Positions 18,554-27,764 are shown, numbered from the stretch's first letter. The stretch is DNA of 47,136 nucleotides from Mesorhizobium loti (GCF_001510895.1 NZ_LPWA01000129.1:1-47136), one strand, 5' to 3'. Made by a program: numbers and translations. The notes: a model not told the origin generated them from the sequence alone.

Positions 18554-21366
18554 GCTGGCTGCCGCTTTCCTTCGGCGCACCGTTGGTGCTGTGGGGCCTG
18601 CTGGCCCTGCCGGTGATCTGGTGGCTGCTGAGGTTGACGCCGCCCAGGCCGCAGACGGAGGTCTTTCCGCCGCTCAGGATCCTCGCCCGCGTATTGAGGC
18701 GCGAAGAGACGCCACATCAAAGCCCCTGGTGGCTGACGCTGCTGAGGCTGCTGATGGCCGCCATTGTCATCACCGCGCTTGCGGAACCGGTGTTCAATCC
18801 GCGCGAAAAACTGCCAGCGGAGGGCTCGGCGCTTGCGCTTGTCATCGACAATGACTGGGCCAGTGCCGCCGATTGGGGCAGACGCGTCGCCACCGCAGAG
18901 CGGCTGATCGCCGATGCCGGCTCGAACGGCGTGCCTGTCGTCATCGCCTTCACCGCCGAGAAGCCCAATGCCGAGATCGGCCCCTTCGATGCATCGGCCG
19001 CGCTCGACCGCCTGCGCGCGGCGAAGCCGCGTCCAATCCCGACCGACCGCCCCGCCGTCTATGCCCGTGTCGCCGCCACATTGGAGCGCCTGCCGGGCGC
19101 CAGCGTCGCCGTGCTTGCCGACGGGCTGGCGGCCAATGGCGACGAAGCGGCTTTCAGGACGCTTCTCGAAAAAAATGCCTCGCGACTGGTCTGGGCCACT
19201 TCGGACCGGGTCTCGCTCACCGGCCTGACCGGGGCCGACAATCAGGTAGACGGCTTCGCGCTGACCGCCGTCCGCGCGCCGGGTGATCCGGCGCCGGCGC
19301 AGGTCACGGCCGGCGCCTTCGACGACAAGGGCCGCCGCATCGCCGACGCGACGCTGAGCTTCGCACCGGGTCAGACCACCGCCACCGGAACGGTGAAGGT
19401 GCCGTTCGAATTGCGCAACGACTTCGCCTCGGTCGCGCTCGACGGCGAGCATCAGGCCGGCGCCGTGCGCGTGCTCGATGAAAGCTCCAAGCGCCGCCGC
19501 GTCGGATTGCTTTCGCAGGCCGAGGCCGACCAGGCGCAACCGCTTCTGTCGCCGCTCTATTACATTCGCCGCGCCCTGCAGCCTTTCGCCGATCTGGTCG
19601 AGCCGTCGAGCGCCGATCTGGCCGACGCCATCCCGCAGCTTCTCGACCAAAAGCCGGCGATGATCATCATGGCCGATGTCGGCACCATCCCCGAGCAGGT
19701 CCGGCAACGGCTGGTCGATTGGGTCGACAAGGGCGGCACGCTGGTGCGTTTTGCCGGTTCAAGGCTGGCCGCCGCCGGCAATGACGACGACCTCTTGCCG
19801 GTCAGGCTGCGCAGCGGCGAGCGCGCGCTGGGCGGTGCCTTGTCGTGGACGACGCCGCAGCCGGTCACCGAATTCCCCAAGAACGGCCCGTTCGCCGATC
19901 TCGCGCCGCCGACCGAGGTGACGGTCAGCCGGCAGGTGCTGGCCGAACCGACGCCCGACATCGTCGAGCGCACCTGGGCGACGCTTGCCGACGGCACACC
20001 CCTGGTCACGGGCATGAAGAAGGACAAGGGCACGCTCGTGCTCTTCCACGTCACGCCCGAAGCGACCTGGTCGAACCTGCCGATCTCCGGCAGCTTCGTC
20101 GAGATGCTGAGGCGCATCGTGCAATTATCGCGCAACCAGGGTGCCGCGGTCGCCAATGCCGAGGCTGCCGCCGCGTCGCTGGCGCCTTATCGCATGATCG
20201 GCGCCGACGGCGCGCTGGTGCCGCCGACGCCCGATGCGCGTCCGCTCGTGCCCGGCGCCGGCCCATTGCCGGTGACGCTGGAAAACCCGCCCGGCCTCTA
20301 CGGCTCGGAGACCGGCGTCTTCGCCCACAACCTGCTCAACGCCTCGAGCACGTTCACGCCGCTCGCTCAGCCGCAGGTTTCGCTGCCGGTGACTGCCATC
20401 CCCTACGCGTTCGATGAATCGGAGAACCTGAAGGGCCCGCTGGTTACCGCGGCGCTACTGCTGATGGTCCTCGACACGCTGGCCGTCTTATGGATGGGCG
20501 GGCTGTTTTCGCGCCGGCCACGCCGCACCGCGGCGACCGCCGCTGCCGTGCTGATCGTGCTTGGCGGGCTCTTCGGCCACGCCGATCTTGCCCGCGCCGA
20601 CGATTCGAAGCCCGGCGATTCGCAGGCGATCGGGGATATTTCGAAAACCCGCATCGCCTATGTGATCACCGGCGAGCCCGGCGTCGATTCGATCAGTCGC
20701 GCCGGCCTCGAAGGCCTGACCCGCTTCCTGATCGAGAAGACGGCGCTGGAGCCCGGCCCGCCGGCCGGCGTCGACATCTCCAAGGACGAACTGGCCTTCT
20801 ATCCGCTGATCTATTGGCCGATCGACGCCACCGCCCCGATGCCCAGCGAAGCGGCGATCGCCCGTATCGATGCCTATATGCAGCAGGGCGGCACGGTTCT
20901 CTTCGACACGCGCGACCAGTTCTCCAACGGCATTGGCGCCGGCTCGGCAAGCCCGGCGACCGAGCGGCTGCGCGACATCCTCGGCAACCTCAACGTGCCG
21001 CCGCTGGAGCCGGTGCCGTCGGACCATGTGCTGACGAAATCCTTCTTCATCCTTCCCGAGTTTCCCGGCCGTTTCAACGGCAGCCCGCTCTGGGTCGAGA
21101 CCTCCCTCGACGCCAGCAACACCGAGAACCGTCCGGTGCGCATCGGCGACGGCGTGTCGCCGATCATGATCACCGCCAATGATTTCGCCGGCGCCTGGGC
21201 GATCGACGAGAATGGCGATCCGATGCTGCCGACCGTGCCGCCGGATCCGATGCAGCGCGTCTACGCGCTGCGCGCCGGCGTCAACATCATGATGTACATG
21301 CTGACCGGCAACTACAAATCCGACCAGGTGCATGTGCCTGTCCTGCTCGAACGGCTGGGGCAGTAG
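18550..21366 (+). CDS. BatA-like and DUF4159 membrane protein
   Basis: A 938-residue protein. The N-terminus is the BatA-type membrane anchor (two helices, about 10-28 and 62-80, around the PPLRILARVLRREE loop), followed by a large extracytoplasmic vWA-like region. Another membrane segment lies near 640-660 (LVTAALLLMVLDTLAVLWM), followed by a basic stretch and another hydrophobic helix. The C-terminal third is DUF4159 (KTRIAYVITGEPG, ELAFYPLIYWPID, GGTVLFDTRDQ), a glutamine-amidotransferase-like fold without obvious catalytic residues. It is coupled to DUF58 by ATGA and is 3 bases from the next gene. Confidence 0.9.
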   Translation: MSWLPLSFGAPLVLWGLLALPVIWWLLRLTPPRPQTEVFPPLRILARVLRREETPHQSPWWLTLLRLLMAAIVITALAEPVFNPREKLPAEGSALALVIDNDWASAADWGRRVATAERLIADAGSNGVPVVIAFTAEKPNAEIGPFDASAALDRLRAAKPRPIPTDRPAVYARVAATLERLPGASVAVLADGLAANGDEAAFRTLLEKNASRLVWATSDRVSLTGLTGADNQVDGFALTAVRAPGDPAPAQVTAGAFDDKGRRIADATLSFAPGQTTATGTVKVPFELRNDFASVALDGEHQAGAVRVLDESSKRRRVGLLSQAEADQAQPLLSPLYYIRRALQPFADLVEPSSADLADAIPQLLDQKPAMIIMADVGTIPEQVRQRLVDWVDKGGTLVRFAGSRLAAAGNDDDLLPVRLRSGERALGGALSWTTPQPVTEFPKNGPFADLAPPTEVTVSRQVLAEPTPDIVERTWATLADGTPLVTGMKKDKGTLVLFHVTPEATWSNLPISGSFVEMLRRIVQLSRNQGAAVANAEAAAASLAPYRMIGADGALVPPTPDARPLVPGAGPLPVTLENPPGLYGSETGVFAHNLLNASSTFTPLAQPQVSLPVTAIPYAFDESENLKGPLVTAALLLMVLDTLAVLWMGGLFSRRPRRTAATAAAVLIVLGGLFGHADLARADDSKPGDSQAIGDISKTRIAYVITGEPGVDSISRAGLEGLTRFLIEKTALEPGPPAGVDISKDELAFYPLIYWPIDATAPMPSEAAIARIDAYMQQGGTVLFDTRDQFSNGIGAGSASPATERLRDILGNLNVPPLEPVPSDHVLTKSFFILPEFPGRFNGSPLWVETSLDASNTENRPVRIGDGVSPIMITANDFAGAWAIDENGDPMLPTVPPDPMQRVYALRAGVNIMMYMLTGNYKSDQVHVPVLLERLGQ

Positions 21367-21369
21367 GTC

Positions 21370-23456
21370 ATGAACTGGTCGATTTCCTTTGAGCCGCTCG
21401 TTTCCTGGCCGCTGTTCTGGGTCGTCACCGTGCCGCTCCTGCTGCTGGCGCTGGCGGGGCTGTGGTTTCGTCAGCGCGGCTCGGTCCTGCGCTTCATCGC
21501 CCTGCTCGCGCTTGGAGGCGCGCTCCTCAACCCCGTCTTCCTCGATGAGGAACGCGAGGCGCTGAAGAGCGTCGTCGCCGTCATCGTCGACCGCAGCCAG
21601 AGCCAGGACATCGGCGACCGCACCAAGCAAACCGACGAGGCGCTGGCTGGCCTTCAGGAGCGTCTCGGCCGTTTCAAGCAATTCGATGTCCGTGTCGTCG
21701 ACGCCGGCAAGTCCGAGGCTGCCGACGAGCGCACGGAAACCAGGCTGTTCGGCGCGCTGGAAGGCGCTTTCCGCGACGTGCCGCCCTCGCGCATCGGCGG
21801 CGCGATCATGATCACCGACGGCGAGGTGCATGACGCGCCGGCCGGCGCTCCGGACTTCAACGCGCCGCTGCATGCGCTGATCACCGGCAACGAGCATGAG
21901 AAGGATCGCCGCATCCGCTTCGAGAACGCGCCGCGCTTCGGTCTCGTCGGCAAGCCGCTCGACATGAGCTACCGCGTCATTTCCACCGAAGGCCAAGGCA
22001 GCCCGGTCGACGTGCGAGTCTCGGTCAATGGCGAGCAGGTCTCGATCGAGCATGCGACCATCGGCCAGCCGATGAAGCTTGAGGTCACCATTCCCAATGC
22101 CGGGCGCAACATCGTCCAGCTTTCAATCGATCACGAGCCGGGCGAACTGACCGACGCCAACAACCGCGCCATCGCGCTGGTCGACGGCATCCGCGATCAT
22201 CTGCGCGTGCTTCTGGTCTCCGGCGAGCCGCATGCCGGCGAGCGCACCTGGCGCAACCTTTTGAAGTCCGACGCGTCGGTCGACCTCGTCCACTTCACGA
22301 TTCTGCGGCCGCCGGAAAAACAGGACGGCACGCCGATCAACGAACTGTCGCTGATCGCCTTCCCGACGCGCGAACTGTTCGTCGAGAAGATCAAGGATTT
22401 CGATCTGATCATCTTCGACCGCTACCAGCACCGCGACGTGCTGCCGATCCTCTATTACGACTACATCTCCGAATATGTCGAAAAGGGTGGCGCGCTGCTG
22501 ATCGCCGCCGGCCCCGAATATGCCGGCGAGAGCTCGATCGCCCGCACGCCGCTGATGTCGTCCCTGCCGGCGATGCCCAGCGGCGAGGTCGTCGACAAGG
22601 CCTTCTATCCGCGTCTCACCGATCTCGGCGAGCGTCACCCCGTGACGCGCGGGCTCGACGGCTCGGCCACCGATCCGCCGCACTGGAGCCGCTGGTTCCG
22701 TACCATCGGCGTCAAGAATCCCGAGGGCGAGGTGGTGATGAAAGGGGCCGACGATCGCCCTCTGCTTGTGCTCGACCGCAAGGGCGAGGGCCGGGTCGGC
22801 ATGCTGCTTTCCGACCAAGGCTGGCTGTGGGCGCGCGGCTTCGAAGGCGGCGGGCCGCATGTCCAGCTGTATCGCCGCATCGCCCACTGGCTGATGAAGG
22901 AACCCGAGCTGGAAGAAGAACGGCTGACCGCCGACGGCCGCGGCATGGTGCTGGAGATCCGCCGCCAGACGATGAGCGACGATCCAGGCCCGGCCCAGGT
23001 GATCACGCCGTCCGGCAAGGCGATGACGGTCAAGCTGCAGAAATCCGAGCCGGGGATTTTCACCGGCAGCCTGCAGACCAGCGAGATCGGCCTCTATCAG
23101 GTAGGCAATGGCGATCTCACCGCGCTTGCCCATGTCGGCCCGATCAACGCGCCCGAATTCTCCGATGTCATTTCCACGGAAGACAGGTTGAAGGCGCCTG
23201 CCGAGGCGACCGGCGGCAGCGTGCGCAGCTCGCGCCATCGTCGATGCTAGGCAATCTTGCCGGCGGTGTGGCGCTGCCTTCCATCGTGCCGGTCCGCTCC
23301 TCGGGCGCTGCGTCGGGCGACGACTGGATCGGGCTCCGCACCACCAACGACAGCACCCTCAAGGCCGTTTCGCGCGTGCCGCTGTTCGGCGGCTTCCTCG
23401 GCCTCGGCCTGCTGCTCTTGGCCATCGGCTCGATGTGGTATCGCGAAGGGCGGTAG
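21370..23456 (+). CDS. Large membrane protein of the MoxR operon, frameshift near the end
   Basis: Last gene of the operon. It has two N-terminal helices (LLLLALAGLWF and IALLALGGALLNPVF). A large periplasmic part holds vWA-like (VVAVIVDRSQSQD) and class-I glutamine-amidotransferase-like (LRVLLVSGEPHAGERTWRN, GGALLIAAGPEYAG) folds. The first frame stops at 23250, but the closing membrane helix (FGGFLGLGLLLLAIGSMWY, ending REGR) lies in the next frame. Adding one C near 23226 (GCGCCAGCTC read as GCGCAGCTC) joins them, giving 695 residues. A final transmembrane anchor is expected in this family, so the break is probably a sequence error. Confidence 0.88.
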
Positions 23457-23466
23457 AGCCTTCTTA

Positions 23467-23618
23467 CCTCTCCCCTTGCGGGAGAGGTCGGATTGCCCCG
23501 ATTTGTCCTTTACAAATCGTTGGTAATCCGGGTAAGGGGTAAGTAGCGCCAACCTGGAACACCCCTCATCCGTCTCGGCGCTGCGCGCCGATCCACCTTC
23601 TCCCACAAGGGGAGAAGG
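23467..23618. repeat. Intergenic repeat with CTCTCCCC-type hairpin ends
   Basis: The left end is a hairpin (CCTCTCCC / GGGAGAGG) and the right end is a related one (CCTTCTCCC / GGGAGAAGG). About 110 bases lie between, including CACCCCTCATCCGTCTCGGC. It lies between two convergent genes and may terminate both. This family is common between genes in Mesorhizobium. Its CTCCCC arms resemble those flanking the DUF559 gene at 42.8-43.3 kb. Confidence 0.75.
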
Positions 23619-23636
23619 AAAAGCGCTCCTGCCGCC

Positions 23637-23942
23637 CTACTCTTCCGGCTCGGTCGTGAACAGCAGCGGGTAGCCCTTGGCCTTGCCGGCATCGGTCGCC
23701 CGTGCGGCCTTGGTTTCGGCGACATCGCGCGTGAAGACGGCGACCACGCAGACGCCGCGCGTGTGCGCAGTGATCATCACGCGATGCGCCTGATCCTCGC
23801 TGAGCTTGAATTCACCTTTAAGCACCGTCACCACGAACTCGCGCGGGGTGAAGTCGTCATTGACCAGGATGACCTTGTAGAGCTTTGGCCGCTCGGTTTT
23901 CGGCTGCGTCTTGGTACGCGGTTTCAGCACAGTTTCAGGCAT
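23637..23942 (-). CDS. clpS: ClpS adaptor of the ClpAP protease, ClpS2-like
   Basis: A 101-residue adaptor that brings N-degron substrates to ClpAP. The core is intact: LYKVILVNDDFTPREFVV (the NDD pair binds the substrate amino group), MITAHTRG (conserved His) and VFTRDVAETK. The residue that acts as a specificity gate in E. coli ClpS (Met in TPMEF) is Arg here (TPREF), as I recall for the second ClpS of Agrobacterium and relatives. The 20-residue tail before the core is basic and flexible. No clpA is adjacent. It converges on the MoxR operon across a repeat. Confidence 0.93.
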   Translation of the reverse strand: MPETVLKPRTKTQPKTERPKLYKVILVNDDFTPREFVVTVLKGEFKLSEDQAHRVMITAHTRGVCVVAVFTRDVAETKAARATDAGKAKGYPLLFTTEPEE

Positions 23943-23968
23943 CGGAATCCGCCAGTTGGGAACTCAAG

Positions 23969-24009
23969 CAATTCCAGGAAAAGTGCTTTAGCGGTTTCGT
24001 CCGGAATTG
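23969..24009. repeat. Dispersed palindromic element, CAATTCC...GGAATTG type
   Basis: A copy of the element at 9009 and 34222: CAATTCCAGGAAAAGT at one end, TCCGGAATTGCG at the other. It lies 26 bases upstream of the clpS start. Confidence 0.8.
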
Positions 24010-24119
24010 CGTGAAAATAGGCTCGCCTCCACTTTGTCATGCGGGGAAGCAGACATCCATTTTGCCCGCTTGAGCGGCGGGCGGACACTCCACCTTATGT
24101 GGGAAGCGCTGTTTGCGGT

Positions 24120-24460
24120 TCAACGGCCCTGGCGGCCGATCGTACGACGCATCGTCGTGCCGGATCTGCCGGAACCGCCATCGTCGATGCCGGAGCCACG
24201 CTCCATGAAAGCGGCAACCGTCCAGGCGGCGAAGCGATCAGCGTTACGACCGTCAGCACGATCAGGATCCAGCTCTGTGCCGGCGTGATGTAGTCGAAGC
24301 TCGATGAGATCACGGGCGCGAAAAGCTCCGGCTCGGTCCTGCCGCTGGCGGGATCCGGCACTGGACTGGCTGTGAAGATGATCAACGCTCTTGCCGCCGC
24401 GGTGGCAACCAGGCCGCCGAGGGTCAGCGAGCGCATCCGGGACGAAAGCCGCTTCTTCAT
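24120..24460 (-). CDS. Small membrane protein, frameshifted
   Basis: No family recognised. The N-terminus (MKKRLSSRMRSLTLGGLVATAAARALIIFTA) has a hydrophobic segment. A second helix begins SWILIVLTVVTLIA and continues in the next frame as FAAWTVAAFMERGSG, then GRSGTTMRRTIGRQGR and a stop at 24120. One C is missing near 24234 (GCC read as GC on the coding strand). Corrected, it is about 113 residues with two membrane segments and a glycine/arginine-rich tail. AGGA precedes the ATG by 8 bases. Confidence 0.55.
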
Positions 24461-24611
24461 GCGGATTGTCCTACAGCACCGGCATTGCGATCGGGTTAAG
24501 GATCGGGAGCAAGCGCGGCGGAAGCTGCCGGTGTCGGGCTTCGGCCGCCAGAAAGCCGCTCCGGCCGGATCCGGCCGAAGCGGTCTTGAACGATCAGGAC
24601 CGAAGCCTGAA

Positions 24612-24854
24612 TTACGACTTCTTCGCCGCCTTCTTCGGGGCCTTCTTGACCGGGCACTTGTGCGTCTTGGTCACCTTGCAGACCTTCTTGGCGGCGACCT
24701 TCTTCGGAGCGGTCTTCGCCGGAGCGGCAGCAGCCGGAGCGGTCGTGGTCGAGGCAGCCGGAGCGGTCGTCGTGGCAGCGGCGTTGCCGAGAGCCGGCAT
24801 CGAGAAAGCCAGAGCAACAGCGAGGCCGAGGGCGGAGAGGAGGGACTTTTTCAT
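24612..24854 (-). CDS. Small exported Ala/Lys-rich protein
   Basis: An 80-residue protein with a signal peptide (MKKSLLSALGLAVALAFSMPALGNA) and an Ala/Thr/Pro linker. Its lysine-rich tail (KTAPKKVAAKKVCKVTKTH, then KCPVKKAPKKAAKKS) carries two cysteines. The tail looks histone H1-like, but the signal peptide places it in the periplasm or outside. The ribosome site GAAGGAAATG is strong. The very basic tail could bind LPS, nucleic acid or peptidoglycan; that is inference. Confidence 0.75.
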   Translation of the reverse strand: MKKSLLSALGLAVALAFSMPALGNAAATTTAPAASTTTAPAAAAPAKTAPKKVAAKKVCKVTKTHKCPVKKAPKKAAKKS

Positions 24855-24891
24855 GGCTTCATTTCCTTCTTCATGCAGATCGAGATGAGCG

Positions 24892-25194
24892 TCACTGGAC
24901 CGGGTCGATCGGTGTCACTCCAAGCAGCTTCAAAGCATTTGCGAGCATCCGGATGCCCTGTGCCTGTTTCTTGGCGGCGCAGAACCGGTTTCCCTTTCTT
25001 TGAAGTGCCTTCGCCGCGGTGACCTGCGTTGCCGCGGCATGGGTTTCGAGGGCTTCGTCAACTTGACGGTTGAGATTGGTGCAGCGCTCGGTCCGGGTCA
25101 GCGGCGTTACCTTTGCGTTGGAGGCCCCGACCGCGGCTGTGATGAGCGACATGCTGAGCAAAGCACCCATCACGCTGATCCAGAACCTGTGCAT
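24892..25194 (-). CDS. Small exported helical protein
   Basis: A 100-residue protein with a signal peptide (MHRFWISVMGALLSMSLITAAVGA). The mature part is short, helical and basic, with two cysteines (RCTNLNRQVDEALET and NRFCAAKKQAQGIRMLANALK) that could pair. No family recognised. It lies 37 bases upstream of the Ala/Lys-rich gene on the same strand, and the two are probably co-expressed. It is divergent from the two-component system. Confidence 0.65.
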   Translation of the reverse strand: MHRFWISVMGALLSMSLITAAVGASNAKVTPLTRTERCTNLNRQVDEALETHAAATQVTAAKALQRKGNRFCAAKKQAQGIRMLANALKLLGVTPIDPVQ

Positions 25195-25302
25195 CGGTAT
25201 TGCCCGTTACTCCGGAAACTTGCGTCGCAGCCGATGACCTGACCGCCACGACACCGGTTATGCCTTTGAAATTTTTCACGAGTTTTTCCCGACTGTAGAA
25301 TT

Positions 25303-25322
25303 TTGTTTCTGGATTGTTTCTG
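25303..25322. promoter_or_regulatory. Tandem TTGTTTCTG direct repeat
   Basis: Two perfect 9-base copies of TTGTTTCTG (25303-25311 and 25314-25322) are spaced 11 bases start to start, one helical turn. They lie between a small exported protein and an OmpR-family regulator. Tandem direct repeats at 10-11 bases are how OmpR-type dimers usually bind, so autoregulation is plausible. Confidence 0.5.
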
Positions 25323-25405
25323 AGGAAGCCAATCCAAGCCGCATCGCCGCCACTGGCCAAGATGTGGCCCGAATTCTATCGTGTGGGTGATTTGGGAAGA
25401 GCGGC

Positions 25406-26149
25406 TTGGCCACCAGCAATGACAGGGTTCTCGTGAAATCCGACGCGCACATACTGATCGTCGATGACGACAAGGGCATACGGGACCTGCTTCAGGAATT
25501 CTTCCAGAAGCGGGGGCTGCACACGACGGTGGCCGCCGACGGCACCGAGATGGAGGCGGTCCTGCGTCGCGCGCAGGTCGATCTCATCGTCCTCGACGTG
25601 ATGCTGCCGGGAAAAAGCGGGCTGGAGCTTTGCCGCGAGATCCGCGCCAACTACACCACGCCGATCATCATGCTGACCGCGGTGACCGAGACGACGGACC
25701 GCGTCGTCGGCCTCGAGATGGGTGCGGACGACTACGTGCCGAAACCCTTCGATCCGCGTGAGCTGCTCGCCCGCATTCGCGCGGTGCTGAGGCGCAACGG
25801 CGCGGCCGAGCCGCGTCGGCCCGCCTCCAAGCAGATCTACCGCTTTGCCGGCTGGACCATGGATTGCTCGCGCCGCCGGCTGACGGCGCCCGACGACGTG
25901 CGGGTGGAACTGACGATGGCGGAGTTCAACCTCTTGCAGACCTTCGTCAAGAGCGCGCAGCGCGTGCTCACCCGCGAGCAGCTCATCGAGCTGTCCGGCG
26001 GCGACACCGGCTACAGCTTTGACCGCAGCGTCGATATCCTGGTGAGCCGCCTGCGCCGCAAGATGGAGGACGACCCGAAGACACCGAAGCTGATCCTCAC
26101 TGTGCGCAGCGGCGGCTATCAGTTTCTGCCCGAAACGACCTCCGAATGA
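25406..26149 (+). CDS. OmpR-family response regulator
   Basis: A 247-residue regulator. The receiver domain has the acidic pocket D20-D22, the phospho-acceptor D64 (LIVLDVMLPG) and K113 (PKPFD). The C-terminal OmpR winged helix includes VELTMAEFNLLQTFV and FDRSVDILVSRLRRKM. The start shown is TTG (ATSNDRVLV) with GGAAGAG just before it. A GTG at 25433 (KSDAHILIV) would also give a full receiver. The stop overlaps the kinase start (ATGA), so the pair is coupled. The signal is unknown. Confidence 0.93.
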   Translation: MATSNDRVLVKSDAHILIVDDDKGIRDLLQEFFQKRGLHTTVAADGTEMEAVLRRAQVDLIVLDVMLPGKSGLELCREIRANYTTPIIMLTAVTETTDRVVGLEMGADDYVPKPFDPRELLARIRAVLRRNGAAEPRRPASKQIYRFAGWTMDCSRRRLTAPDDVRVELTMAEFNLLQTFVKSAQRVLTREQLIELSGGDTGYSFDRSVDILVSRLRRKMEDDPKTPKLILTVRSGGYQFLPETTSE

Positions 26150-27555
26150 GACGCTTCCTGCCGCAGACCCTGCCTGTCTGGGTGTTGCTCATCGTCATTG
26201 CCGGCCTGATGATCAGCCAGGTGGCGACCCTCTATATCGTGGCGCGCGACCGCGCCGCCGCCAACGATGTGGTTGATCTCTACCGGCTGAACGACCGCGC
26301 CTATTCGCTGGTGCAGCTGATGCATGACGCCACGCCGGAAGAACGCAAGGCAACCGCGTCCGGCCTGTTCAATGCCACCTATGCGCTGACCGTTTCGGAC
26401 ACCCCCGCCGTCACTTCCTCGATCGCCGGCGATGATCAGCTTGCCGAGCTGGAGGACATTCTGGTCGGCCGCCTCTCCAAGTTCGGCGTCACCGACGCGC
26501 GTGTGCGGCGCGACCCCGCAACGCAGGAAGCCGATGCCCCGAACGGCCAGGTGATGAACAAGGATGTCGGCCAGGTCGAGCGCGATCTTCTGGTGCTGGC
26601 CGCGGATTTTGCCCAGAGCGACAAGCTGACGGCGTCGCTGCGCTTTTCCGACGGCCAGTGGCTGAACTTCACCGAGCCGATCACGCCGGCGGGGCCGATC
26701 CTGAGCTGGGACAGCCTGCCGCTCTACTCGCTGATAGCTGGACTGATCGTGGTCATGTCGATCTGGTCGCTGCGCCGGCTGACCGCGCCCTACCGCATGA
26801 TGGAGACCGCGGTGAAGCGGATCGGTAATGATCTGAAAAGCCCGCCGATCGCCGAGAGCGGCAGCCGCGAGATCCGCGCCGCGGCAAAGGCGATCAATGC
26901 CATGCAGATGCGCTTGCGCGACTATGTCGAGGACCGCGAGCATCTGGCGGCGGCACTTGCCCATGACCTGCGCACGCCGCTGACCAGGATGCGGCTGCGT
27001 CTCGAACTGCTGCGCAAATCAGCCGCTCGCGAAGCGCTTGCGCATGACCTTGCCGACATCGAAAGCATCGCCAGCTCAGTGATCGACTTCGCCAAATTCG
27101 AGGTCACGGAGGAGAAGGCCGAGCGGATCGATTTCTGGTCGCTGGTGGAATCGGTCGCCGACGCGTTCGAGGACGCTTCGTTCGACGAGGACGCCAAACC
27201 ATCGCGCGGCCTGGTCTGCATCGCGCGCCCGGTGGCGCTGCGCCGCTGCATCACCAATCTCGTCCAGAACGCGGTCACCTACGGCAAGAAGGCGCATATC
27301 GGCGTGCGGCGATCCGGTGGCACTATCACGCTCACCATCCGCGATGAGGGTCCAGGCATTCCGCAGGCGAAGCTGGATCAGGTGTTCGGCTCCTTCGTAC
27401 GCCTCGAGCAGTCGCGCAACCGCGAGACCGGCGGCTTGGGCCTCGGCCTGACCATTGCCCGCAACATCGCCCGCGGCGCCGGCGGCGAGATCAGCCTGTC
27501 CAACAATCCAGGTGGCGGCCTGCTGACGGAGCTGCGCCTGCCGTTGGCAGCTTGA
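26146..27555 (+). CDS. Membrane sensor histidine kinase, EnvZ-like
   Basis: A 469-residue partner kinase. Helix 1 is at about 9-31 and helix 2 at about 190-208, bracketing a periplasmic sensor domain of about 160 residues. A HAMP linker follows (RRLTAPYRMMETAVKRIG). The H-box is LAHDLRTPLTRMR with H273. The ATPase domain has the N-box (NLVQNAVTYG), G1 (DEGPGIP) and G2 (GLGLGLTIARNIA). The sensor domain resembles nothing I can name. Confidence 0.92.
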   Translation: MRRFLPQTLPVWVLLIVIAGLMISQVATLYIVARDRAAANDVVDLYRLNDRAYSLVQLMHDATPEERKATASGLFNATYALTVSDTPAVTSSIAGDDQLAELEDILVGRLSKFGVTDARVRRDPATQEADAPNGQVMNKDVGQVERDLLVLAADFAQSDKLTASLRFSDGQWLNFTEPITPAGPILSWDSLPLYSLIAGLIVVMSIWSLRRLTAPYRMMETAVKRIGNDLKSPPIAESGSREIRAAAKAINAMQMRLRDYVEDREHLAAALAHDLRTPLTRMRLRLELLRKSAAREALAHDLADIESIASSVIDFAKFEVTEEKAERIDFWSLVESVADAFEDASFDEDAKPSRGLVCIARPVALRRCITNLVQNAVTYGKKAHIGVRRSGGTITLTIRDEGPGIPQAKLDQVFGSFVRLEQSRNRETGGLGLGLTIARNIARGAGGEISLSNNPGGGLLTELRLPLAA

Positions 27556-27557
27556 GT

Positions 27558-27581
27558 CAGCAGGCGCTTTGTCGCCTGCTG
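27558..27581 (+). terminator. Hairpin after the kinase gene
   Basis: A perfect 9-bp stem (CAGCAGGCG / CGCCTGCTG) with a 6-base loop starts 3 bases after the stop codon. There is no T-run, so it may end transcription poorly or protect the 3' end. Confidence 0.55.
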
Positions 27582-27627
27582 CCGGGACTGGATCAGCCGC
27601 GCCATCCTTGTGATAGTGCGGCCTGCC

Positions 27628-27752
27628 CTACAGCGCCGCGCGTCCTCTTCGACGCGCAAAGGACGCTGTAGCACTTCAATTTGGTGCATGATCCTTTCAG
27701 AGCCGAAGGTCAGCGAAGCAAAAATCGATCCCGATTTTCGGGTTCATGCATG
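27628..27752. repeat. Rhizobial intergenic repeat, CTACAGCG...CGCTGTAG
   Basis: A long imperfect palindrome (27628-27671, nested stems CTACAGCG/CGCTGTAG and GCGCGTC/GACGCGC) is followed by a conserved-looking tail and a second small stem (AAAATCG/CGATTTT) up to about 27752. From memory this composite element occurs in many copies in Rhizobiales. It ends 12 bases before the YCII gene and includes the region where that gene's promoter would be expected. Confidence 0.75.
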
Positions 27753-27764
27753 AGGAACCGAGCC

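Noticed and set aside
20488..22053. 521-codon minus-strand ORF across the MoxR operon
   Set aside because: It spans the junction of two convincing plus-strand genes and has no domain or start signal.
27681..27764. 28-codon upstream extension of the YCII protein
   Set aside because: This part is the intergenic repeat. A GAGGAA site favours ATG 27765, where family similarity begins.
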